From: CAZGCA01 sp964524145
GTDB taxonomy: Bacteria; Hydrogenedentota; CAZGCA01
Length of the DNA stretch: 64,000 nucleotides
Assembly: GCA_964524145.1 (NCBI GenBank)
Contig: CAZGCA010000019.1
Location: forward strand, 1 to 64,000
Reading direction: 5' to 3'
The notes beneath the pieces were generated by a model. That model saw only the letters and a program-made list of their open reading frames with translations, searched no databases and was not told the origin of the DNA. The translations under genes and the position numbers were made by a program. This document shows positions 46,587 to 55,118 of this stretch, one piece after another (position 1 is the stretch's first letter; each line of letters begins with the position of its first letter).

Positions 46587-47670
46587 GGTCGGCACAGCGT
46601 TGCTGACACCCAGCGGCGACAGGTTTGATGAACACGTCGCCGAGTCGATCGTCGATCAGCTTGCGCGGCTTGTCAAGAGCGGCGTGCGGACGATCCTGGT
46701 ATCGTCCGGCGCTATAGGCGGCGGCATGAGCGTGCTCGGCATCTCACAACGGCCGGACTCGCTGCCGATGAAGCAGGCAACGGCCGCAATCGGCCAGAGC
46801 CGTCTGATGCGCCTGTACGACGAGCTGTTTGACCGTCACGGCCTGCACGTTGCGCAGATACTGGTCACCGCGTCAGACCTCGCCGACCGCCACCGGTACC
46901 TCAATCTGCGGAACACGTTGCAGTCACTGTTGCAATTGGGCAACGTCGTGCCGGTAATAAACGAAAACGATTCGATTGCCGTCGAGGAAATCCAATTTGG
47001 CGACAACGACACGCTCGCTGCCATGATAGCCAGCAAGATGGCCGCAGACATGCTGGTGCTGCTGACCGATGTTGACGGTCTCTACACGTCTGCGCCAAAG
47101 GGCAATAAGCGGGCATCGAAACTTGTGGTTGTGCTGCCACGTATAACCCCCGCTATCGAGAAGATGGCCGCGGAGACACAGAGCGAACGGTCGGTCGGTG
47201 GTATGACAGCCAAGCTCGAAGCGGCCAAGATAGCGACACGCTCAGGTGTCCGTGTCGTCATAGCCAACGGCAGACGAGAGAACGTAATTGAGGATGTGCT
47301 TGCCAAGCAAGCTATTGCGACGTTCATCAGTCCGCGGCCGAAATCGGTCTCGAGCCGCAAACGGTGGATAGCCTTCGGCATGAAAAGCCGGGGCAAAATA
47401 GTCATCGACGCGGGCGCCGTTGCCGCGCTCAAGACTCATGGAAAGAGCCTTCTGCCTTCGGGCATACTATCGGTCGAGGGCACGTTCAAGTTGGGCGATC
47501 CTGTCACTGTGGTCTCAGAACAGGGAGAGGACGTCGCGCAGGGGCTCGCAAATTATTCGGCCGACGACGTGAAGAGAATCATGGGGATGCGCACCTCCGA
47601 GATCGAGTCTGTCCTCGGCCGCAAGGATTATGACGAGGTGATTCATCGGGACAACCTGGTTACATTCTAA
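46546..47670 (+). CDS. proB: glutamate 5-kinase
   Basis: 374 residues. The kinase domain opens LVVKVGTALLTPSG, with the SSGAIGGGM and NENDSIAVEEIQFGDNDTLAAMIA motifs that bind ATP and glutamate. A PUA domain forms the C-terminal ~90 residues. It catalyses the first step of proline synthesis. The start is TTG inside the end of obg (41-base overlap), a sign of translational coupling. proA, normally next, is displaced by 1.8 kb. Confidence 0.95.
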   Translation: MSTEANRVDTLVVKVGTALLTPSGDRFDEHVAESIVDQLARLVKSGVRTILVSSGAIGGGMSVLGISQRPDSLPMKQATAAIGQSRLMRLYDELFDRHGLHVAQILVTASDLADRHRYLNLRNTLQSLLQLGNVVPVINENDSIAVEEIQFGDNDTLAAMIASKMAADMLVLLTDVDGLYTSAPKGNKRASKLVVVLPRITPAIEKMAAETQSERSVGGMTAKLEAAKIATRSGVRVVIANGRRENVIEDVLAKQAIATFISPRPKSVSSRKRWIAFGMKSRGKIVIDAGAVAALKTHGKSLLPSGILSVEGTFKLGDPVTVVSEQGEDVAQGLANYSADDVKRIMGMRTSEIESVLGRKDYDEVIHRDNLVTF

Positions 47671-47764
47671 AAGTCAAAACTGACAACTGACAATCTATTC
47701 TCGTGGAAGTACGCGCTCGGATCGTTGCGCGTTAGACCCGAATCATGAAGGGGAGCAGAACAAG

Positions 47765-48787
47765 GTGAAGCGTTGGACACTCATCGGTGTGGTCGTTCTC
47801 GCGCTGGTCGTGTGGATCTGGTTCATGCTTCGTCCATCGCGGTCCGGACTGTTGTCCCAACCGGTAGTTGGCGAGGCAGCTTCTGCTCGTTCCGGTGTGC
47901 TGCGGCGAGACCCGCCACCTGAACGTCTATCTGCGGGACCTGCGGGAGCAACGGCGCAGAACAACTGTTCCATCTCGGGCAGAGTGTTGGACATGAGCGT
48001 ATCCTACGCTCGCCCGACTCTCCTGCGGCGTTTGGGCTTGGGCAGGCTGAAATCTGAGCGTAACGAGCCCCTGACGGGTGTAAGAATACTTCAAAGACAG
48101 GGGAGGGAAGGACCGGTAGTTCGGAAAACCTTTACCGACGGGGACGGCCGGTATACATTCCAGGGACTCTCTGCAGGCGACTATACTATCGAGGCCGAGC
48201 CGCCGGCAGACGCCCTGAACTTCACATATCGGCCGCATACTGTCAGACTGCAACCGGGCGAGCACAAGGAAGATGTTGACTTCCACTTCAGGCTTGACAG
48301 CGTGGTAATGGCGGGACAAGTCACCGATACTCGCGGATATCCTATCGAAGGGGTTACAGTCGTTGCCGATCCCGTGATAGGGGAGTCTTATGCCGATGCG
48401 CGCAAGCCGGTCAGTGTGTTGACCGACGAGGACGGCCGCTACCGGATCGAAGGGATTGTACCTACGCGCATGACAAGAGTGGCCTCGTACATCACGAAGG
48501 GCAGGAAACCGAAGCTGGCAACGTACGCCTTACGTGCACGTGCTCACGGGTACACCGCAGTCGAAGTGATCGTTCCCTCGATTACCGATAGCCTTCTCAG
48601 GGAGGCTCAATCGCTTGGCTACGTTGACCCTCGTAGCTCTGCTGTGGCACCGTTACCAACAAGCTACGGGAACGTTATCAATATCGACTTTGTTCTTGAG
48701 AGAGAGGCGGCGGTTGTGGACAGGAACACGGACGAACACGGACGGACACAAACGAAGGATGAACCATGGCGGCTGATGAGTCCTTGA
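47765..48787 (+). CDS. membrane-anchored carboxypeptidase-regulatory-like (CnaB-type) protein
   Basis: 340 residues. A single N-terminal anchor (WTLIGVVVLALVVWIWFML) is followed by two CarbopepD-reg/CnaB-like beta modules: GVRILQRQG...TFTDGDGRYTFQGLSAGDYTI and QVTDTRGYPIEGVTVVAD...LTDEDGRYRIEGI. These are usually binding or stalk modules outside the cytoplasm. The natural end seems to be near INIDFVLEREAAV; the last ~23 residues (from DRNTDEHGR) are read through a CGGAC-type repeat belonging to the next gene's cassette, so the C-terminus was probably replaced. The function is unknown. Confidence 0.7.
   Translation: MKRWTLIGVVVLALVVWIWFMLRPSRSGLLSQPVVGEAASARSGVLRRDPPPERLSAGPAGATAQNNCSISGRVLDMSVSYARPTLLRRLGLGRLKSERNEPLTGVRILQRQGREGPVVRKTFTDGDGRYTFQGLSAGDYTIEAEPPADALNFTYRPHTVRLQPGEHKEDVDFHFRLDSVVMAGQVTDTRGYPIEGVTVVADPVIGESYADARKPVSVLTDEDGRYRIEGIVPTRMTRVASYITKGRKPKLATYALRARAHGYTAVEVIVPSITDSLLREAQSLGYVDPRSSAVAPLPTSYGNVINIDFVLEREAAVVDRNTDEHGRTQTKDEPWRLMSP
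48722..48743 (+). repeat. 22-nt cassette repeat, left copy
   Basis: Begins AGGAACACGG and ends GAACACGGAC. It is identical over 22 bases to 49170-49191 inside the four-helix-bundle gene, and lies about 20 bases before that gene's start, overlapping the 3' end of the upstream gene. Confidence 0.85.
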
Positions 48788-49428
48788 TCCCGCAGCACGG
48801 CGGTTACCGAAAGCTCAAGAGCTTTCAACTGGCTCAGTTGGTCTATGACGTAACGGTACGGTTCTGCGACCGCTACGTCACCCGCCGCAGCCGGACACAC
48901 GACCAGATGGTCCAGGCAGCACGTAGCGGGGTGCAGAACATTGCCGAGGGAAGCCAGGCGTCCGGCACCTCGAAGAAGATGGAACTTAAGCTGACTAACG
49001 TTGCCCGGGCCAGTCTCGAGGAGTTGCGGCTCGACTACGAGGACTTCCTTCGCCAACGAGGTCTGCCACAGTGGCCGCCGGACCACCCGGCGCTGAAAAG
49101 CTTCAAAGCGCGACGCTGTTCGACACTGGACGAGGTACGCGCATGGGTTGAGGACGAGAAATCCAGGTTAGGAACACGGACGAACACGGACATACACGGA
49201 CAAACCACACCCAGTAATGACCCGTCCGTGTCGGTCGGTGTCCGTCCGTGGCAGTCCGTGACATCCGCAGGTCTTGTCGCCGATGCGGTCTTGTCTCTCC
49301 TGAACGTCTGCTGCCACCTGCTCGACCGCCAGTTGGTCGCGCAGGCAGGGGCCTTCGAGCAGGAGGGCGGCTTCACGGAACGGCTCTACCGCCACAGACG
49401 ACAACGGAGAAACCACACAGGAAGGTGA
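48766..49428 (+). CDS. four-helix-bundle protein with C-terminal suffix domain (S23/IVS family)
   Basis: 220 residues. Residues ~14-120 form the four-helix-bundle fold of the 23S rRNA intervening-sequence protein family (FQLAQLVYDVTVRF, QMVQAARSGVQNIAEGSQASG, ELKLTNVARASLEELRLDYEDFL). A low-complexity linker (TRTNTDIHGQ..., ~135-167) is encoded by a repeat and inverted repeat. Residues ~168-213 match the 'suffix' extension known from such proteins (LSLLNVCCHLLDRQLVAQA, EGGFTERLYR). Relatives include the Avd accessory proteins of diversity-generating retroelements, but no reverse transcriptase is here. The role is unknown. The gene interrupts proB-proA. Confidence 0.85.
   Translation: MAADESLIPQHGGYRKLKSFQLAQLVYDVTVRFCDRYVTRRSRTHDQMVQAARSGVQNIAEGSQASGTSKKMELKLTNVARASLEELRLDYEDFLRQRGLPQWPPDHPALKSFKARRCSTLDEVRAWVEDEKSRLGTRTNTDIHGQTTPSNDPSVSVGVRPWQSVTSAGLVADAVLSLLNVCCHLLDRQLVAQAGAFEQEGGFTERLYRHRRQRRNHTGR
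49170..49250 (+). repeat. in-gene 22-nt repeat with opposing hairpin arm
   Basis: The right copy of the 22-base repeat is followed, after about 45 bases, by an inverted run. CACGGACGAACAC (49175-49187) and GTGTCCGTCCGTG (49238-49250) pair with one mismatch, and further CCGTG units flank them. The whole hairpin is in frame within the four-helix-bundle gene. Confidence 0.8.
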
Positions 49429-49460
49429 CAACTGACTATTCCGAAGAAAGAGGATGCGAC

Positions 49461-50717
49461 ATGACCCTGAAACAGCAAGTTGAATCCATAGGCAAGGCAG
49501 CACGGCGCGCTGCGGACCAGGTCGCCCGTGCGTCGTCGACGGAGAAGAATCGCGCGCTCGAGCTGATCGCGACCGGCCTGTTGAAGAGCCGGACGCGGTT
49601 ACGAACGGCGAACGAGAAGGACCTGCGCGCCGGCAGGAAATCGGGTCTTTCGGGATCCATGCTGGACCGGTTGAAGCTGACCGCGCAACGCATCGAGGCG
49701 ATGGCCGGCGGTGCCCGTGAGGTTGCGGAACTCCCCGATCCCGTGGGAGAGGTTCTCGAACAGTGGACTCGTCCAAACGGGCTCGAGATAACGAAGGTAC
49801 GAGTGCCGTTGGGCGTTGTGGGGATCATTTACGAGTCGCGGCCAAACGTGACCGTTGACGCTGCTGTGCTGTGCCTGAAATCTGGCAATGCGAGCATACT
49901 GCGCGGAGGCTCGGAAGCCCTACACTCGAACCTGGCGATTGCGGAGGTGCTCGCCGACGCGCTCACTGCCGCACGCCTGCCGAAACACGCGATACAGGTC
50001 ATCCCCACGACCGAACGTGAGGCGGTCCAGCATCTGCTGAAGCTTGACAAATACGTGGACGTTATCATACCGCGAGGCGGCAAGGGGTTGATCGAGACCG
50101 TGATGCGGGAATCCGCGATCCCTGTCGTGAAGCATTATGAAGGTATCTGCCACACGTATGTGGACGCTGCCGCCGATCTCGCAATGGCTAGAGCGATCTG
50201 TTTCAACGCGAAGGTGCAGCGGCCGGGGGTGTGCAACGCAATGGAGACACTGCTCGTGCATAAGGACGTAGCGGAAGCGTTTCTACCGGGGATGTGCCGC
50301 AAACTGGCACACGCGGGCGTCGAGATACGCGGTTGCGAACGGACCAGGGCGTTGTACAAGAAAGCGAGACCGGCGACCGAAGAGGACTGGCGGACGGAGT
50401 ATCTCGATCTTATACTCTCCGTACGGGTCGTGCCCTCGATAAACGCGGCCATTAGTCATGTTGCCCAATATGGCTCGCACCATTCCGACGCGATAGTGAC
50501 GGACAACTACCATGCTGCACGCAAGTTTCTGCACGAGGTCGACAGCGCCGCCGTATACGTCAACGCTTCAACCCGGTTCACCGACGGCTACGAATTCGGG
50601 CTCGGCGCCGAAATAGGTATCAGCACGAACCGGCTCCATTGTCGCGGCCCAATGGGTCTGCGCGAGCTGACCTGCACCAAGTACCAAGTGTGCGGCAGCG
50701 GCCAGGTAAGGACGTAG
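49461..50717 (+). CDS. proA: gamma-glutamyl phosphate reductase
   Basis: 418 residues. The NADPH-binding GVVGIIYESRPNVTVDAAVLCLKSGNA segment, PRGGKGLIETV and the catalytic Cys in RPGVCNAMETLLVH are all present. It converts glutamyl phosphate to glutamate semialdehyde, following ProB. The ATG after AAAGAGGATGCGAC fits the family N-terminus; upstream in-frame codons belong to the inserted block. The next gene, nadD, starts nine bases after its stop. Confidence 0.96.
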   Translation: MTLKQQVESIGKAARRAADQVARASSTEKNRALELIATGLLKSRTRLRTANEKDLRAGRKSGLSGSMLDRLKLTAQRIEAMAGGAREVAELPDPVGEVLEQWTRPNGLEITKVRVPLGVVGIIYESRPNVTVDAAVLCLKSGNASILRGGSEALHSNLAIAEVLADALTAARLPKHAIQVIPTTEREAVQHLLKLDKYVDVIIPRGGKGLIETVMRESAIPVVKHYEGICHTYVDAAADLAMARAICFNAKVQRPGVCNAMETLLVHKDVAEAFLPGMCRKLAHAGVEIRGCERTRALYKKARPATEEDWRTEYLDLILSVRVVPSINAAISHVAQYGSHHSDAIVTDNYHAARKFLHEVDSAAVYVNASTRFTDGYEFGLGAEIGISTNRLHCRGPMGLRELTCTKYQVCGSGQVRT

Positions 50718-50725
50718 GTGGCGTC

Positions 50726-51340
50726 GTGACGACCCAGCTTGGTGTGTTCGGTGGCACGTTCGACCCGATCCACAATGGGCATGTTTCAGTGGCTGCCGAG
50801 GCAGCGCAAGAGCTTTCGCTGGACAGGGTGCTGTTCATCCCTGCAGCACGTCCGCCGCACAAGGAAGACGACGTGCACGCGGACCCGCTCGACAGGTACA
50901 ATATGGTCGAACTGGCGGTGGAGCCGTACGAACGTTTTGAGGCTTCCCGAATCGAACTTGACCGCGACGGCAAATCCTTCACCGAGGACACCCTCGTCGC
51001 GTTGCGGGGCATCTATCCCGAAGCGGAGTTCTTCCTGCTGCTGGGGCTGGACGCGTTCTCCGAGATACCCGCCTGGAAAAACCCCCACCGGATTGTCCAG
51101 ATGGCGCAGGTTGTCGTCCTGAACCGTCCGGGTTTCTCGAGGGAGCAGTTGCAGGACGCGCTGTCTGAGAAGGTGCGATGGCTTGATGTAACGCCCGTCG
51201 ATATCTCGGCCACCGAGATACGCAGAAAAGTCCGGGAAGGCGAGCCGATAACCGACATGGTGCCGGTTCCGGTCAGTGAGTACATCAGGGCACACGGGCT
51301 TTACCGGATTCCTGCAGCGGGCTCTCCACCCGAAAGATGA
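50726..51340 (+). CDS. nadD: nicotinate-nucleotide adenylyltransferase
   Basis: 204 residues. GVFGGTFDPIHNGHV holds the HxGH nucleotidyl-transferase site, and ISATEIRRKVREGEPI is the second signature. It makes deamido-NAD from nicotinate mononucleotide and ATP. The GTG start follows TAGGTGG at six bases and sits just after the proA stop. It overlaps yqeK by four bases (ATGA). Confidence 0.95.
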   Translation: MTTQLGVFGGTFDPIHNGHVSVAAEAAQELSLDRVLFIPAARPPHKEDDVHADPLDRYNMVELAVEPYERFEASRIELDRDGKSFTEDTLVALRGIYPEAEFFLLLGLDAFSEIPAWKNPHRIVQMAQVVVLNRPGFSREQLQDALSEKVRWLDVTPVDISATEIRRKVREGEPITDMVPVPVSEYIRAHGLYRIPAAGSPPER

Positions 51341-51954
51341 ACAATCTAAACACCCAGCGTGGAACTGAATCCCTCAAGCCGGCTGTGCGCGCACGACTGG
51401 GCGACGATCTGTACTTGCATTCGGTCGGCACGGCAAAGACAGCCGGGACCTTGGCAGAGCTCTACGGCCACTCACGGCAGCTTGCAGAGCTTGCCGGGCT
51501 GTTGCATGATATAGCCCGATCGCTCGGGCGGCCAGCGATGATCGAGATAATCACGCGGAACGGGATACGGTTGGAAGGGCTTGAGACGGAGGAGGAGTCG
51601 CTGCTGCACGCGCCGGCGGGCGCCGCCATCGCGCGAGAGGATTTCGGCGTGACTGACCGTTCTGTTCTCGAAGCGATCCGCTACCATACAACCGGCGTCG
51701 TTGGGATGAGCGGGCTGGCCAAATGTGTTTTTGCAGCCGACTTTGTCGAGGAAGGACGCGAGCACAAAGCAGCGGAACGGGTGCGCAATCAGCTCACCAG
51801 TGGGCTTGACCGGCTCGTGATTGCTGTTCTCGGAGAAAAGATTGCCTACGTGCAGAGTGAGGGCAAGCGGGTTGATCCTCGCGCACTCGATTTGTTCGCA
51901 CTACTGCAAAACGATGTCGGGGGAGACGATGATGCGTCGCACCACCGCCCGTGA
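51337..51954 (+). CDS. yqeK: YqeK-type HD phosphohydrolase
   Basis: 205 residues. The HD motif is AGLLHDIARS, with HSVGTAKTA earlier and IRYHTTGVVGMSGLAKCVFAADFVE later, as in the YqeK family of Ap4A hydrolases. YqeK normally follows NadD, and RsfS normally comes next; here a methyltransferase follows instead and rsfS is not in the window. The four-base start/stop overlap with nadD and the 23-base overlap with the next gene indicate tight coupling. Confidence 0.9.
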   Translation: MNNLNTQRGTESLKPAVRARLGDDLYLHSVGTAKTAGTLAELYGHSRQLAELAGLLHDIARSLGRPAMIEIITRNGIRLEGLETEEESLLHAPAGAAIAREDFGVTDRSVLEAIRYHTTGVVGMSGLAKCVFAADFVEEGREHKAAERVRNQLTSGLDRLVIAVLGEKIAYVQSEGKRVDPRALDLFALLQNDVGGDDDASHHRP

Positions 51955-52681
51955 AACGCTCGACGCGATCGCGCCTTACTACGACGGCCTGATGCAACGC
52001 ATAGACTACAGGCGGTGGGAGGAAGAGGTGCTCAGGCTCGAGGAAGTTGTTCCGGGCGCGTTGGACAACGTACTCGAGATTGGATGCGGGACAGGCAGGC
52101 TCGCAAAACAGCTCAGGCGGCACGGCGTACGAATCATCGGGTGCGACTGGTCCGAACGCATGGTGGCAGAGGCCGTCAAGAAAGCCGGGAAGGCGCGCAA
52201 CCGGCCGCGGTTTGTCGTGGCCGACATGCGTGCTTTGCCGTTCCACCCGCAGAAGGCACGTTTCACGACCGTGGTCGCGCTATTTGACACGGTGAATTTC
52301 CTGAGGACACGGAAGGATCTCGACAGACTGATGTCCGGTGTGAACGATCTCCTTTGCGACGGCGGGATCTTCCTCTTCGATGTTGTCACCGAGCGCAACA
52401 TACTCAACCATTTCGCAGACAGCTCCTGGCAAGAGATCAGTGGTGGAGTCAAATCCTCATGGCGCGGACGCTACACGAGAGACCGCAAGGAATGCACTGT
52501 TGAAATATCGATCGACGGGGGACCATCGGTGCGATTCGTCGAACATCTATTCACCACGGAGGAGCTCGCCCTGGCAACGCGTCGTGCGGGTTTCTCAACG
52601 ACGCGAACGGTCGAATCGTACTCGTGGCGGGAGGTCTCTGACACGACTGAGCGCATATCCGTTATCGCCATCAAGGGGTAG
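51932..52681 (+). CDS. class I SAM-dependent methyltransferase
   Basis: About 249 residues. SAM motif I is VLEIGCGTGRLAKQL, then an acidic strand and VVALFDTVNFL. The second half is beta-rich (GGVKSSWRGRYTRDRKECTVEI), as in methyltransferases acting on small molecules. The substrate is unknown. The chosen ATG lies seven bases after GGGGAG; a neighbouring ATG three bases upstream is equally in frame. It overlaps the end of yqeK. After it, GGGAAC/GTTCCC (52741-52756) forms a short hairpin without a T-run. Confidence 0.85.
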   Translation: MRRTTARETLDAIAPYYDGLMQRIDYRRWEEEVLRLEEVVPGALDNVLEIGCGTGRLAKQLRRHGVRIIGCDWSERMVAEAVKKAGKARNRPRFVVADMRALPFHPQKARFTTVVALFDTVNFLRTRKDLDRLMSGVNDLLCDGGIFLFDVVTERNILNHFADSSWQEISGGVKSSWRGRYTRDRKECTVEISIDGGPSVRFVEHLFTTEELALATRRAGFSTTRTVESYSWREVSDTTERISVIAIKG

Positions 52682-52767
52682 CGCAACACATGGGCCGTTG
52701 TGCGCGATACCCGCTGTTCCATCAAAGGCTTGCTCCCGACGGGAACTATGGTTCCCAGAGATTGTTC

Positions 52768-52796
52768 TTCCTTTCCAAGAGGTTTTGCGATATAAT
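52768..52796 (+). promoter_or_regulatory. candidate promoter with perfect -10 for the Arg-rich small gene
   Basis: TATAAT at 52791-52796 is perfect; the -35 at 17 bases (TTCCTT) is weak. Confidence 0.4.
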
Positions 52797-52867
52797 GGCT
52801 AGCGGAACAGACGGAGTAATGCTGACAGCGCGCGTTATTGCAGATATCGAGATAACGGGGAGACAAC

Positions 52868-53080
52868 ATGACAAAGAAAGACCGTGAACGCAGAAACTTC
52901 GAACGGCGCAAAGCCAAAGACCGGCGCAAGGTCGAACGGAGGCGACGACGGGAAGACGCTGAGTTGCGGGGCGTCGACCGCCGCCGAAACGACCGGCGCC
53001 AGAAGATCAGACGCACAACCGATAGACGAGAGGTCCTTTGGTCCTACTCCGAACTTGACGAAGAGGAGACGGATCTGTAA
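52868..53080 (+). CDS. small, highly charged Arg/Lys-rich protein
   Basis: 70 residues with no recognised family. About two thirds of residues are charged; runs of RR and DRR (ERRKAKDRRKVERRRR, VDRRRNDRRQK) suggest an extended basic helix, ending in an acidic tail (SELDEEETDL). Nucleic-acid or ribosome binding is possible but not shown. The ATG follows GGGGAGAC, and a TATAAT box lies upstream. It is convergent with the pilB-like gene. Confidence 0.6.
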   Translation: MTKKDRERRNFERRKAKDRRKVERRRRREDAELRGVDRRRNDRRQKIRRTTDRREVLWSYSELDEEETDL

Positions 53081-53148
53081 CGTTCCGAACTGGTATCCGG
53101 CTCCCACACCAGCGCCAACCCCGGTCCCAAGAGGTGCAGAGTCAGCTC

Positions 53149-55077
53149 CTATTCGCCGCCGGTCATCCGGAAATACTCCTCAGCCGTGGTCACACCTTTG
53201 AGCACCTTGTCTCTGGCCTTCATTGCCATCGGCACTAAACGTGCGGCTTTGGCAATCTTGCCGACAGCCTCGCCCTCGGTGATCATCTTCCTGATGGCGG
53301 GCGTCACCTCGAGTATCTCGAAGACACCGGTTCGACCAACATACCCCGAATGGAAACAGGCCGGACACCCTTCACCACGGTAGAGGTACTTTTTCGTGTC
53401 GGTTATCTTGAGCGCCTTGCGCACCGACGCGCTCGGCTTGTATTTCTTCTTGCAGTCGGGACAGATAACCCTGATGAGCCGTTGCGCGACCACCGCCGCA
53501 ACAGAGCTCGAAATAAGGAACGGCATGATCCCCATATTGTAGAGGGTGCTTACCGCCTCGGGTGCATCGTTCGTGTGCAACGTGCTGAAAACCAAGTGGC
53601 CGGTCATGGCCGCACGTATGGCTATGTGCGCGGTTTCGACGTCGCGTATCTCGCCCACGAGTATTGTGTCCACATCCTGTCGGAGCGCGGCCCTCAGCGT
53701 CTTCGCGAACGTGAGGTCGATGCCCGTGTTGATCTCCACCTGGTTGATTCCCGAAAGCTGGTACTCGACCGGGTCTTCGAGCGTGATTATGCTCTCGTTG
53801 ACCACGTCCCGCTGGTTGAGCGCGGCGTAAAGAGTCGTTGTCTTGCCGCACCCCGTCGGGCCGGTGACCAGTATCATCCCGTGAGGCCGCCGGAACAACT
53901 TCTCCATCGTCTTCATGTCTTTGTCGGCGAGGCCGAGCTCTTTCAACCCCTTAAAGACGCTTGCCGGGTCGAGCAGACGCAATGTTATCCTCTCGCCGAG
54001 GCACGTCGGCATCGTCGCTACCCGCAGGTCGCACTCTCTATCCTGGAACATTATCATGAAGTGCGCGTCCTGAGGACGTCGCGTCTCCGTGATATCCATA
54101 TCCGCCAGTATCTTCAACCTGGACACGACCGCCGGTTCGATCTTTGGCGGGATCGTCATCACGTCGTGCAAAGTGCCGTCGATCCGGTACCTGACCCTCA
54201 TCTCCGGCTTGTGCGGATCAAGGTGGATGTCCGTCGCGCGAGCGTTCACCGCTCCCTCAATTATCGTCGCCACCATCTTGACCACCGGCACATTCTCGGC
54301 CATCCTCGCAACCTCGGCAAACCGTGCCTTGTCCTCCGGCGCTTGGTCGGCCGGCGGGTGGGGTCTGGCCTTCGGTTCCGGCGCAACGACCGCGGTCGAT
54401 TTTGCGACAACATCAGCCATCGATTTCGACTCCAATCCCTTGTAGCACTTGTCAATAGCCTTGAGCAGGTCTTCCTCTTCCGCAACGACCGCTTCGACCT
54501 CCATCCCTGTTATCAGGCGGACGTTATCGAGGGTGTGCGCGGTTCGCGGGTCGTTTACCGCGACCGTCAGCTTACCTTCTTCCTGCTTGATAGCTAGCAC
54601 CTTGTTGACCCGTGCAACGTTCTCGGGCAATCGCGCAACGGCCTCCATGTCGAACGGGTATTTGGCCAGCTCAACGTGCTCAATACCGTATTGCTTGCCG
54701 AGAGCTACCGCCATAACGTGCGGCGTAACCAGACCGCGCTCGAGCAATATCCTTCCCAACAACCTGCCCGTACGTTTCTGTTCCGCCAATCCCTTGTTGA
54801 GCTGGTCGCGTGTTATCGCGCCGATCTTCAGGAGGGCCTGACCAAGCGGATCTTCCGTACGCTTCCTCTTCGGTCCACCCAGGCTGATTTCGTAGTGAAG
54901 GACGTCGTCTATGGCCTTGATCGGCACACGCTGGGTGTTTATCAGGTGGCGCATCCACGAGATGCCGCTCTTGTCCGACTGTGCGATGGCTTCATCGAGT
55001 TCCTCTCGTGTGATCACCTCGTCCTTGACAAGCCGCTCTCCAATCCGTGCCTCATCCCTGCTGCCAGAACCCGCCAT
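53149..55077 (-). CDS. type II secretion / type IV pilus assembly ATPase (GspE/PilB)
   Basis: 642 residues. Two N-terminal MshEN-like modules (LVKDEVITREELDEAI, LLKIGAITRDQLNKGL) can bind c-di-GMP in some homologues. The ATPase core carries Walker A GPTGCGKTTT (~403-412), the Asp-box segment TLEDPVEYQL, Walker B LVGEIRDVETA and the His box (HLVFSTLHTND). A tetracysteine zinc site (CPDC...CPAC) follows. It drives pilin or pseudopilin assembly from the cytoplasm. PilB and GspE types cannot be told apart, since no pilin or secretin gene is present. It is the last gene of an rluD-linked minus-strand cluster. Confidence 0.93.
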   Translation of the reverse strand: MAGSGSRDEARIGERLVKDEVITREELDEAIAQSDKSGISWMRHLINTQRVPIKAIDDVLHYEISLGGPKRKRTEDPLGQALLKIGAITRDQLNKGLAEQKRTGRLLGRILLERGLVTPHVMAVALGKQYGIEHVELAKYPFDMEAVARLPENVARVNKVLAIKQEEGKLTVAVNDPRTAHTLDNVRLITGMEVEAVVAEEEDLLKAIDKCYKGLESKSMADVVAKSTAVVAPEPKARPHPPADQAPEDKARFAEVARMAENVPVVKMVATIIEGAVNARATDIHLDPHKPEMRVRYRIDGTLHDVMTIPPKIEPAVVSRLKILADMDITETRRPQDAHFMIMFQDRECDLRVATMPTCLGERITLRLLDPASVFKGLKELGLADKDMKTMEKLFRRPHGMILVTGPTGCGKTTTLYAALNQRDVVNESIITLEDPVEYQLSGINQVEINTGIDLTFAKTLRAALRQDVDTILVGEIRDVETAHIAIRAAMTGHLVFSTLHTNDAPEAVSTLYNMGIMPFLISSSVAAVVAQRLIRVICPDCKKKYKPSASVRKALKITDTKKYLYRGEGCPACFHSGYVGRTGVFEILEVTPAIRKMITEGEAVGKIAKAARLVPMAMKARDKVLKGVTTAEEYFRMTGGE

Positions 55078-55118
55078 CTCAACCTTCTCCTTTCTTAGTG
55101 TGATTCCGTTGCACCATC

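Larger units (their letters stand above)
47681..49441. other. direct-repeat-bounded block splitting proB from proA
   Basis: TGACAACTGAC occurs at 47681-47691, 10 bases after the proB stop, and again at 49426-49436, 24 bases before the proA start. TATTC follows each copy (after four extra bases on the left). Between them lie only two accessory genes. This looks like an insertion or recombination footprint in a conserved operon; no transposase is present. Confidence 0.55.

Noticed and set aside
48766..49428. A diversity-generating retroelement, suggested by the Avd-like four-helix-bundle fold
   Set aside because: No reverse transcriptase, template repeat or variable repeat pair was found nearby.
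47681..49441. A classic IS element or transposon between proB and proA
   Set aside because: There are no terminal inverted repeats at the edges and no transposase, so only an insertion-like block is claimed.
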